64,000 nucleotides of DNA from Limimaricola cinnabarinus LL-001 (GTDB lineage: Bacteria > Pseudomonadota > Alphaproteobacteria > Rhodobacterales > Rhodobacteraceae): assembly GCF_000466965.1 (NCBI RefSeq), contig NZ_BATB01000008.1:30784-94783 (forward strand), read 5' to 3'. Position 1 is the stretch's first letter. Every line of letters begins with the position of its first letter. The position numbers and the translations under genes were made by a program. The notes beneath the pieces are model-generated. The model did no database searches and was not told the DNA's origin. It was given only the letters and a program-made list of their open reading frames with translations. Below are positions 57,206-64,000 of this stretch, in pieces.

Positions 57206-57831
57206 GCGAACGCATCATCACGCATGAGGACCACGTGGCCGAGGGGGCCGGTTGGCTCGCGGCGAACACCGATCATTTCGCCCGGCTTCTCGAGATCACC
57301 GGTCCGCTGCCGCTGCGCCGCACGCCTGACGGCTTTGGTCAACTCGCGTCTGCCATCGTCAGCCAGCAGGTGTCGACCGCCTCGGCGCGGGCGATCCGGG
57401 GGCGGCTCGAAGAGGCCGGTCTGCTACGGGCCGAAACGCTCGCTTTGGCGGATGACGAGAGCCTTCGCGCCTGTGGCCTGTCGCGCCAGAAGATGCGCTA
57501 CCTGCGGGCGCTGGCGCAGGCGGGGATCGACTTCGGCATCCTGCGCGACGCGCCCACGGACGAGGTCATCGCTACCCTCACCGCCGTCACCGGCATCGGC
57601 GTCTGGACCGCCGAGATCTATGCCATGTTCGCGCTGGGCCGGGCAGATGTCTTCGCACCCGGCGACCTCGCGCTGCAGGAGGGGGCGCGGCACCTGCTGG
57701 AGCTGGAGGAGCGGCCCAAGGAACGCTCGCTGCGCGAGATCGCGGCGCAATGGTCACCTTGGCGCGCGGTTGCGGCACGCGGTCTGTGGGAATACTACCA
57801 CCATGTGAAGGGCAGGGAAGGAATCCTATGA
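57202..57831 (+). CDS. DNA-3-methyladenine glycosylase II (AlkA-like)
   Basis: The 209-residue base-excision repair enzyme removes alkylated bases. It has the helix-hairpin-helix LTAVTGIGVWTAE (about 126-138) and the catalytic Asp155 in VFAPGDLALQEG. It lacks the N-terminal domain of E. coli AlkA, as in compact homologues. GTG 57202 overlaps the cobK stop; ATG 57187 is the alternative. Its position inside a cobalamin operon is unusual. Confidence 0.9.
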   Translation: MSERIITHEDHVAEGAGWLAANTDHFARLLEITGPLPLRRTPDGFGQLASAIVSQQVSTASARAIRGRLEEAGLLRAETLALADDESLRACGLSRQKMRYLRALAQAGIDFGILRDAPTDEVIATLTAVTGIGVWTAEIYAMFALGRADVFAPGDLALQEGARHLLELEERPKERSLREIAAQWSPWRAVAARGLWEYYHHVKGREGIL

Positions 57832-58496
57832 CACGCGCGTTGCAATCCGGCCGAGTGGAGCCGCTCAGCGGCGAGATGCGCTCGGCGGTGGTCTTCCTGC
57901 ATGGCTACGGCGCCAACGGGGCCGATCTTCTGGGGCTTGCCGATCCGCTGGCCGAGCACATGCCGGACACGCTGTTTCTCGCACCCGATGCGCCGGAAGC
58001 CTGCATCGGCGCGCCGATGGGGTTCCAGTGGTTCCCGATCCCGTGGATCGACGGGTCGAGTGAAGAGGAGAGCCGCCAAGGCCTCGCCCGCGCCGCCGAG
58101 GATCTCAATGCCTTTCTCGATGGGGTCATGGTCGATGAGGACCTGCTGCCCGAGCAGGTGATGGTCGTGGGCTTTTCACAAGGCACGATGATGGCACTGC
58201 ACGTGCTGCCGCGCCGCGAGGACGCGGTCGCGGGGCTGGTGGCCTTTTCGGGCCGGCTGCTCGAGCCCGAGCTTCTCGCCGACGAGGTGCAGAACCGGCT
58301 GCCGATCCTTCTGGTGCATGGCGACATGGACGAGGTGGTGCCGCCGCAATCGCTGCCCGAGGCGGCGCAGGCGCTGCAGGAGGCTGGTTGGACCGACCTT
58401 TATGCCCATGTGATGAAGGGCACGGCGCATGGAATCGCCCCCGACGGACTCGAAGTGGCGCTGGCCTTCATGCGCGAGCGTCTCGGGATCGCCTGA
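57828..58496 (+). CDS. Alpha/beta hydrolase, carboxylesterase/phospholipase family
   Basis: The 222-residue serine hydrolase has the oxyanion region FLHGYGANGAD, the nucleophile Ser117 in VGFSQGTMM, Asp168 in LVHGDMDEVV and His201 in GTAHGI. It is of the YpfH/small carboxylesterase type; substrates are unknown. Its ATG overlaps the stop of the alkA-like gene. Confidence 0.9.
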   Translation: MTRALQSGRVEPLSGEMRSAVVFLHGYGANGADLLGLADPLAEHMPDTLFLAPDAPEACIGAPMGFQWFPIPWIDGSSEEESRQGLARAAEDLNAFLDGVMVDEDLLPEQVMVVGFSQGTMMALHVLPRREDAVAGLVAFSGRLLEPELLADEVQNRLPILLVHGDMDEVVPPQSLPEAAQALQEAGWTDLYAHVMKGTAHGIAPDGLEVALAFMRERLGIA

Positions 58497-58581
58497 TCTC
58501 TGGGCAGAACGACCGCTCATCGTCATATTGATGTCATCCACGCGGGCCAAGCTGATCCTTGCGACGACACGACCTTGGGAC

Positions 58582-58609
58582 TTGCCAGCTTGTCGCCGCC
58601 AGATATAGT
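58582..58609 (+). promoter_or_regulatory. Sigma-70-type promoter of the HNH nuclease gene
   Basis: TTGCCA, 16 bases, TATAGT; leader to the ATG about 65 bases. A stem GAGCGGG-gct-CCCGCTC lies in the leader. Confidence 0.4.
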
Positions 58610-58680
58610 CGATGTACGGCAGGAGCGGGGCTCCCGCTCTGGTCGTCCGAAGGGGCTGCGAGAGCGAGGACGGACTCACG

Positions 58681-59265
58681 ATGCAAGGCGACTTCAGGAC
58701 CGAGTTCGTACGCGACCCGGTGGGGCTCAGGCAGCACCCGGCGCTGGTGCTCAACGCGGATTACCGGCCGCTCTCCTATTACCCGCTGTCTCTATGGCCT
58801 TGGCAGGAGGCGGTGAAGGCGGTGTTCCTCGACCGGGTCGATATCGTCGCCGAATACGATGCCGAGGTGCATTCGCCCTCCATGGTGATCCGAATACCCT
58901 CGGTCGTGGTGCTGAGAGATTTTGTCCGACCCCAGAAGCGCGTGGCTTTCACGCGCTTCAATTTATTTCTGAGGGACGGTTTTCGCTGCCAGTACTGCGG
59001 CTCCAAGGGTGATCTCACCTTCGATCACGTGATCCCGCGCGCCCGTGGCGGTGTCACGAGTTGGGAGAACGTCGTTGCCGCCTGTTCGCCATGCAACCTG
59101 CGCAAGGGCTCTCGGAGCTTGCGGCAATCCGGCTTGCACCTGACCCGCGCGCCGCGCCGGCCCGGCGCGGAGGAGTTGCGCGACCGCGGCCGGCGCTTCC
59201 CGCCGCATCACCTGCACGACAGCTGGATCGATTTCCTCTATTGGGACGCCGAACTGGAGGCCTGA
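58681..59265 (+). CDS. HNH endonuclease family protein
   Basis: The 194-residue protein has a zinc-stabilised HNH domain: CQYCG, LTFDHVIPRARGG, NVVAACSPCNLRKG with two CxxC pairs, the DH pair and the Asn. The N-terminal ~100 residues (ALVLNADYRPLSYYPLSLW) are shared by a widespread bacterial HNH group thought to be a housekeeping nuclease rather than a homing or restriction enzyme. Target unknown. Single gene with its own promoter. Confidence 0.9.
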   Translation: MQGDFRTEFVRDPVGLRQHPALVLNADYRPLSYYPLSLWPWQEAVKAVFLDRVDIVAEYDAEVHSPSMVIRIPSVVVLRDFVRPQKRVAFTRFNLFLRDGFRCQYCGSKGDLTFDHVIPRARGGVTSWENVVAACSPCNLRKGSRSLRQSGLHLTRAPRRPGAEELRDRGRRFPPHHLHDSWIDFLYWDAELEA

Positions 59266-59300
59266 TCGCGCCAAGGCCGCGCTGTTTCGCCGGGATCGGG

Positions 59301-59328
59301 TTGCAGCCCATCCGCCGATGCCTAGACT
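59301..59328 (+). promoter_or_regulatory. Promoter of the zwf-pgl-pgi operon
   Basis: TTGCAG, 16 bases, TAGACT. The transcript would begin about 30 bases before the palindrome at 59358, placing that site downstream of the start like a roadblock operator. Confidence 0.4.
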
Positions 59329-59357
59329 GCGGCCGATCACACCGCTAAGAGGGCGGC

Positions 59358-59369
59358 GTTAGCGCTAAC
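59358..59369. promoter_or_regulatory. Palindromic operator in front of zwf (LacI-family type)
   Basis: GTTAGCGCTAAC is a perfect 12-bp palindrome with a central CG, the hallmark of LacI/GalR-family operators. It lies 38 bases before the zwf ATG. No LacI-type gene is in the window. Confidence 0.5.
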
Positions 59370-59406
59370 TGCACGGCCTTCGGTGGCCGCCCAGACGGAG
59401 ACACCC

Positions 59407-60861
59407 ATGGTATCGCGCGTCATTCCGGTCGACAGCTTCGACCTCGTCATTTTCGGCGGCACCGGCGACCTTGCCCGGCGCAAGATCCTGCCGGGGCTGT
59501 TTCGCCGCTTCCGGTCGGGTCAAATGCCTGCCGAGGCTCGCATCATCGGAGCCGCACGCTCCGACATGGACGATGCGGGTTACCGGCAGATGATCCGCGA
59601 GGCGATCGCGGAGTTCGGCTCGGAGGAAAAGAACGATGCGGGCGGGATCGACGCCTTCCTCGGGCGGCTGCACTATGTCGCCATCGACGCCACGGGCGAT
59701 GGCGGCTGGAGCCAGCTGCGCGATCTGATGCGCGACGGCGTGATCCGCGCCTTCTATTTCTCGGTGGCTCCTTCGCTGTTCGGCGCCTTGGCCGAGCGGC
59801 TGCACCAGCATGGCATCGCCGATGCTTCGAGCCGGATCGTCGTGGAAAAGCCCTTTGGCCGCGATCTCGCTTCGGCCAAGGCGCTGAACGCCACGCTGGC
59901 CGAGCATTTCGACGAGGGGCAGATATACCGGATCGACCACTATCTCGGCAAGGAAACGGTCCAGAACCTGATGGCCGTGCGGTTCGGCAACGTGCTGTTC
60001 GAGCCGCTGTGGAACTCGCATTACATCGATCATATCCAGATCACCGTGGCCGAGACCGTGGGCGTGACCGGGCGCGGCAGCTACTATGACAAATCGGGCG
60101 CGATGCGTGACATGGTGCAGAACCACCTGATGCAGCTTTTGTGTCTGATCGCGATGGAGCCGCCCTCGACCTACGACGCCGACACGGTGCGCGACGAGAA
60201 GCTCAAGGTGATCCGCGCCCTGCAACCGGTCGAGCCGCACCAGATCGTGCGCGGCCAGTACGAGGCGTCGCAGGACGGTCCCTCCTACCGCGATGACGCC
60301 GAGAACCCGCGTAGCTTTACCGAGAGCTTTCTGGCCCTGAAATGCCACATCGCCAACTGGCGCTGGGCCAAGGTGCCGTTCTACATCCGCACCGGCAAGC
60401 GCATGAAGGCGCGCTCCTCCGAGATCGCGGTGGTGTTCAAGGATCTCGGCCACACGATCTTCGAAGGCGACACCGCGCGGCATCGCAACATCCTGTCGAT
60501 CCGGCTTCAGCCGAATGAGGGGATGGACCTGCAGGTGACGATCAAGGAGCCGGGCCCGGGCGGCATGCGGCTTGTCGACGTGCCGCTCGACATGACCTTT
60601 GCCGACGCGCTGGGCCCGGACCGCGAGGACGCGCCCGACGCCTATGAGCGTCTGATCATGGACGTGATCCGCGGCAACCAGACGCTGTTCATGCGCGGCG
60701 ACGAGGTCGAGGCGGCCTGGGCCTGGACCGATCCGATCATCGAGGGCTGGGAGGCACGCAACGACGTGCCCAAGCTCTATGACGCCGGAACCGCCGGCCC
60801 CGAGGATGCGATGATGCTGATGCATCGCGACGGCCGGCGCTGGCGCGAGATCAAGGGCTGA
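59407..60861 (+). CDS. zwf: Glucose-6-phosphate dehydrogenase
   Basis: The 484-residue enzyme oxidises glucose 6-phosphate with NADP, the entry to the pentose phosphate and Entner-Doudoroff routes. The N-terminal Rossmann motif is FGGTGDLARRK and the substrate/active-site motif is RIDHYLGKETVQN. First gene of zwf-pgl-pgi, a typical carbohydrate catabolic operon of Rhodobacterales. ATG 59407 follows an ACGGAG ribosome-binding site. Confidence 0.97.
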   Translation: MVSRVIPVDSFDLVIFGGTGDLARRKILPGLFRRFRSGQMPAEARIIGAARSDMDDAGYRQMIREAIAEFGSEEKNDAGGIDAFLGRLHYVAIDATGDGGWSQLRDLMRDGVIRAFYFSVAPSLFGALAERLHQHGIADASSRIVVEKPFGRDLASAKALNATLAEHFDEGQIYRIDHYLGKETVQNLMAVRFGNVLFEPLWNSHYIDHIQITVAETVGVTGRGSYYDKSGAMRDMVQNHLMQLLCLIAMEPPSTYDADTVRDEKLKVIRALQPVEPHQIVRGQYEASQDGPSYRDDAENPRSFTESFLALKCHIANWRWAKVPFYIRTGKRMKARSSEIAVVFKDLGHTIFEGDTARHRNILSIRLQPNEGMDLQVTIKEPGPGGMRLVDVPLDMTFADALGPDREDAPDAYERLIMDVIRGNQTLFMRGDEVEAAWAWTDPIIEGWEARNDVPKLYDAGTAGPEDAMMLMHRDGRRWREIKG

Positions 60862-60921
60862 GAGGCCCGGGCGCCGCGGCCCTGCCGTGGTGCCGATAGG
60901 AAACCGAAAGGAACCAACGGC

Positions 60922-61593
60922 ATGGAATTCGTCGAATACGCCGATTCCGAGATGATGATGATCGACCTTGCCGACCGGGTCGCCAGCGAGCTGCGCGCGG
61001 CGATCACCGCCGATAGCCGCGCCAGCCTCGCGGTGCCCGGCGGCACCACGCCGGGGCCGGTCTTCGACACGCTCTCGGCGATCCGGCTCGATTGGGACAA
61101 GGTGCATGTGATGCTCACCGACGAGCGCTGGGTGCCCGAAAGCTCCGAACGCTCGAACACCGGCCTGCTCAGGCGTCGGCTGTTCACCGGCGAGGCAGCA
61201 GCGGCGCATTACCTGCCGCTTTATGCCGAGGCCGAGCGTCCCGAAGAAAGGCTCGACGCGCTTCAGGGGGCGCTGGCGCCGCATCTGCCGCTCTCGGTGG
61301 TGCTGTTGGGCATGGGCGCGGACATGCACACCGCTTCGATCTTTCCGGGCGCGGACCAGCTCGACGCTGCGCTGAACGGCGATGCGACGCTCGTGGCGAT
61401 GCGCGCGCCCGGCGCGCCGGAGCCGCGCATCACCTTGTCGGCCAAGGTATTGAACGAGGCGATGCGTCGGCACATCGTGATCATCGGTGCCGAAAAGCGC
61501 GCCGCATTGGAAAAAGCCCAGTCACTCGATCCGCAGGAGGCGCCCGTATCGGCGATCCTGAAGGGCGCGACCGTGCACTGGGCGGAGGGCTGA
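60922..61593 (+). CDS. pgl: 6-phosphogluconolactonase (DevB type)
   Basis: The 223-residue lactonase hydrolyses the product of the Zwf enzyme. It is related to glucosamine-6-phosphate deaminases, with SLAVPGGTTPGPVFDTL, MLTDERWVPESSERSN and VLLGMGADMHTASIFP. It sits between zwf and pgi, 3 bases before pgi. Confidence 0.95.
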   Translation: MEFVEYADSEMMMIDLADRVASELRAAITADSRASLAVPGGTTPGPVFDTLSAIRLDWDKVHVMLTDERWVPESSERSNTGLLRRRLFTGEAAAAHYLPLYAEAERPEERLDALQGALAPHLPLSVVLLGMGADMHTASIFPGADQLDAALNGDATLVAMRAPGAPEPRITLSAKVLNEAMRRHIVIIGAEKRAALEKAQSLDPQEAPVSAILKGATVHWAEG

Positions 61594-61596
61594 GAC

Positions 61597-63197
61597 ATGT
61601 GGAACGATCTCAAGACACGGGCGCAGGCCGTGGAGAACCGGCGCATCAAGACGCTGTTCGATGATCCAAGCCGCGCCCGGAGTTACTCCGTCAGCGCGCT
61701 GGGAATGCTGTTCGATTACGCCAAGACCAACATCGACGCCGAGACGCGCGATGCCTTGGTCGCGCTGCTTGACACGCGGGACGTGGCGGGCCGCCGCGAG
61801 GCGATGTTCTCGGGCGCGCCGATCAACGAGACCGAGGGGCGCGCGGCGCTGCACACGGCGCTGCGCAACCTCGACGGCGGCGCCGTGACCATCGACGGTC
61901 AGGATGTCATGCCCGAGGTGCTGGACACGCTCAAGCGCATGGAAGGGTTCGCCCGCGCCGTACGCTCGGGCGAGATCACCGGGCAGGGCGGCGCGATCAC
62001 CGACGTGATCAACATCGGCATCGGCGGCTCGGACCTCGGCCCCGCGATGGCCGCCAAGGCGCTGGCACCCTATCACGACGGGCCGCGCTGTCACTTCGTG
62101 TCCAATGTCGATCCCGCCGACATCGCCGACGCGCTGTCGGCCTGCGATCCGGCGACGACGCTGGTGATCGTCGCCTCCAAGACCTTCACCACCATCGAGA
62201 CGATGACCAACGCCCGCACCGCCAAGGCATGGATGGGGCAGACCGTATCCGACACCGGCGCGCAGTTCGCCGCGCTGTCGACGGCGGCCGACAAGACGGC
62301 CGCCTTCGGCATCGCGCCGGAGCGGGTCTTCGGCTTCGAGGACTGGGTCGGCGGGCGTACTCAATGTGGGGGCCGATCGGCCTGTCGCTAATGATCGCGA
62401 TCGGGCCGGAAGCGTTCCGCGCCTTCCTGCGCGGCGGCGAAGCGATGGACCGGCACTTCCGCTCCGCACCGTGGCAGCAGAACATGCCGGCGATGCTGGC
62501 CCTCGTGGGGATGTGGCACAACCAGGTGCTGGGCCACGCCACCCGCGCTGTGCTGCCCTATGACAACCGTCTCGCCCGTCTGCCCGCCTATCTCCAGCAG
62601 CTCGAGATGGAATCGAATGGCAAGCGGGTTTCGATGGATGGTGAGGAGTTGCAGTTCCACAGCGGCCCCGTGGTCTGGGGCGAACCAGGCACCAACGGGC
62701 AGCACGCCTTCTACCAGCTGATCCATCAGGGTACGCGGGTCGTGCCTTGCGAGTTTCTCGTCGCCGCCGAGGGGCACGAGAAGGGGTTGGAGCATCAGCA
62801 CCGCCTGCTCATCGCCAACTGCCTCGCGCAGTCCGAGGCGCTGATGAAGGGCCGCGATCTCGACGAGGCGCGCGACAAGGTCGCAGGCAAATTCGAGGGC
62901 GACGAGTTGGAGCGGCAGGCGAAGCACCGGGTGTTCCCGGGCAACCGGCCCTCGACGACGCTGGCCTACCCGAAGCTCGATCCCGAGACGCTGGGCAAGA
63001 TCATCGCGCTCTACGAGCACCGCGTCTTCGTCGAAGGCATCGTGCTCGGCGTCAATTCCTACGACCAATGGGGCGTAGAGTTGGGCAAGGAGCTGGCCAC
63101 AGCGCTGCAGCCGATTGTCGATGGCGAGCAGGGTGCCGACGACAAGGACGGCTCCACCGCGCAGCTCGTGGGCTTCCTGCGCGCCAACGGCGCCTGA
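61597..63197 (+). pseudogene. pgi: Glucose-6-phosphate isomerase, frame broken by an apparent one-base deletion
   Basis: PGI interconverts glucose and fructose 6-phosphates. The intact protein would be 533 residues. The first part includes [19 protein letters not shown] and the phosphate-binding [13 protein letters not shown]. At about 62358 the frame switches: GGG-CGT-ACT should read GGG-CGN-TAC-T, after which [16 protein letters not shown] and the rest ([18 protein letters not shown], the catalytic glutamate region; a lysine in [14 protein letters not shown]) are intact to the stop at 63197. Strong terminator follows. I infer a sequence error. Confidence 0.9.
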
Positions 63198-63220
63198 CCG
63201 GCCACGGGTCACGACATGCG

Positions 63221-63252
63221 AAGGGCGGCCCCATCACGGGCCGCCCTTTTTC
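63221..63252 (+). terminator. Rho-independent terminator after pgi
   Basis: GGGCGGCCC and GGGCCGCCC form a 9-bp stem followed by TTTTTCG. Confidence 0.9.
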
Positions 63253-63334
63253 GTAGTCTGGTTCCGGGGCGGGGTCGCCCGGTGTCAGGCCGGGCGATCC
63301 GAGTATTTTCAGAGTGAAGCGGACAGGGTCGCGC

Positions 63335-63682
63335 TCAGACCGCCGCGGTCACGATGATCTCGACAAGGTGCTCTGGCGTGGCGAGCTTGGCCTCTCCGGT
63401 CCAGCGGGCCGGGGCGCAGTCCTTGGCAACCCAAGGCTCCCATTCGGCGTTCATGTCGGCGAAATACGCCATATCCGACAGCCAGATCTGCGCGGTGAGA
63501 ATGCGCGTCTTGTCGGTCCCGGCGAGGCCGAGCAGCCGATCGATCTCGGCAAGGATTTCGCGGGTCTGGGTCCGGGCGTCGTTGCCCGGCGTGCCGATCT
63601 GCCCCGCCAGATAGGCGATGCCGCCATGGACCACGGCCGCGCTCATGCGGGCATTGGATTCGATACGCTTGATGTCGGACAT
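63335..63682 (-). CDS. RidA/YjgF family protein
   Basis: The 115-residue protein belongs to the RidA family of imine/enamine deaminases that quench 2-aminoacrylate and related intermediates. The pattern AYLAGQIGTPGNDARTQTREIL and the strand LTAQIWLSDMAYFADMNAEW are typical. The arginine that binds substrate carboxylates in archetypal RidA is not evident near the C terminus (EIIVTAAV), so this is probably one of the Rid subfamilies of other function. Confidence 0.88.
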   Translation of the reverse strand: MSDIKRIESNARMSAAVVHGGIAYLAGQIGTPGNDARTQTREILAEIDRLLGLAGTDKTRILTAQIWLSDMAYFADMNAEWEPWVAKDCAPARWTGEAKLATPEHLVEIIVTAAV

Positions 63683-63720
63683 GTCGTCTCTCCCGTCAGG
63701 TTGTCGCGTGCGGGAGAGGT

Positions 63721-63794
63721 TGGAGCGGGTAACGGGAATCGAACCCGTAACTGAAGCTTGGGAAGCTTTCGTGATACCTTTTCACCATACCCGC
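63721..63794 (-). tRNA. tRNA-Gly (CCC anticodon)
   Basis: A 74-base tRNA including the encoded CCA. Acceptor GCGGGTA/TACCCGC, D arm GTGA/TCAC, anticodon loop TTCCCAA giving CCC, T arm GGGTTCGATTCCC. The anticodon stem has one A-C mismatch at its outer pair. Confidence 0.95.
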
Positions 63795-63847
63795 GCGCTC
63801 TGGCTTGGAGGTAGCCAAGCCCGCGCGCATCGTCAAGCGGGTTTCCT

Positions 63848-64000
63848 TCAGTCGCGCGCCCGCCTGCGTCGTCGACCGCCCGCCTCGCCGCCGCCATTCG
63901 CGTTGAAGCTGGGCTCGGGCAGGGGTTGTGTCGCGCGCAGCCCCGCGAAGGGGGCGGTGGCGTGCGGGATCGCGTTTGCGGCGACGAAATGCTCCTGAAA
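63848..64000 (-). CDS. C-terminal end of an unidentified gene, cut by the window edge
   Basis: Reading in from the right edge, 50 codons are open to a TGA at 63848: QEHFVAANAIPHATAPFAGL and onward, ending in an Arg-rich tail GGRRRRRARD. Codon use fits a real gene. I do not recognise the family. Confidence 0.5.
   Translation of the reverse strand, partial: FQEHFVAANAIPHATAPFAGLRATQPLPEPSFNANGGGEAGGRRRRRARD

Overview
This window looks like chromosomal DNA of a high-GC alphaproteobacterium of the order Rhodobacterales (Roseobacter/Rhodobacter group). The evidence is the set of protein families and their order: yfgM-like/bamB/der, yajC-secD-secF followed by ccmABCDG, an AcnA-type aconitase, glnB-glnA, an aroK-aroB pair with xerD divergent to it, citramalate synthase (cimA) fused into a cysS operon, aerobic-type cobalamin genes (cobA, cobB, cbiD, cobK) and a zwf-pgl-pgi operon. 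It is core genome. I see no insertion sequence, prophage, CRISPR array or plasmid maintenance gene.

Layout. 1-4941 (minus): a two-gene RND efflux operon with its own promoter and a palindromic operator. 5308-8840 (plus): TPR anchor protein, BamB lipoprotein and GTPase Der. 8922-10992 (minus): a TspO-like membrane protein and serS. 11189-17287 (plus): Sec accessory subunits YajC, SecD and SecF, a DUF498 protein, then the cytochrome c maturation genes ccmA, B, C, D and G. 17498-20277 (minus): aconitase. 20493-23611: DUF1223 secreted protein, a lipid A-type acyltransferase, and a divergent pair of LuxR-family genes. 23645-27976 (minus): purB, a hypothetical gene, glnA and glnB. 28120-31213 (plus): NAD(P)HX repair enzyme, tRNA-Leu(UAG), trigger factor. 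31291-38844: VOC protein and LysR regulator, a DUF882 peptidase and an L,D-transpeptidase (cell wall), lpxD with a special acyl carrier protein and ketosynthase, and an IalB-like protein. 38845-39367 is a gene-poor stretch that may encode small RNAs. 39368-45817: DUF4440 protein, CorC-type protein, XerD, a large periplasmic hypothetical, a 56-residue membrane protein, aroK, aroB. 46017-51977: beta-barrel protein, aminotransferase, cysS, cimA, a phytoene-synthase-like gene. 51952-58496: MFS transporter, cobalamin genes, AlkA and an esterase. 58681-63794: HNH nuclease, the zwf-pgl-pgi operon, RidA and tRNA-Gly(CCC). A cut-off gene runs off the right edge.

The most striking property of the sequence is that seven conserved genes (secD, acnA, glnA, ialB-like, corC-like, cobA, pgi) each carry one apparent single-base deletion. 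In every case the protein continues perfectly in another frame and the loss can be explained as one of two identical neighbouring bases. Several of these genes are expected to be indispensable, so I infer base-calling errors rather than real pseudogenes, and I give full-length coordinates for them.

The most interesting biology is regulatory: a promoter with an overlapping TetR-like operator upstream of the RND pump, a LacI-like palindrome in front of zwf, a 19-bp palindrome between two cell-wall genes, a LuxR-type signal-binding protein without a DNA-binding domain facing a complete LuxR regulator, and a minus-strand RNA candidate around 39075-39250 carrying two CCTCCC (anti-Shine-Dalgarno) motifs ahead of a strong terminator.
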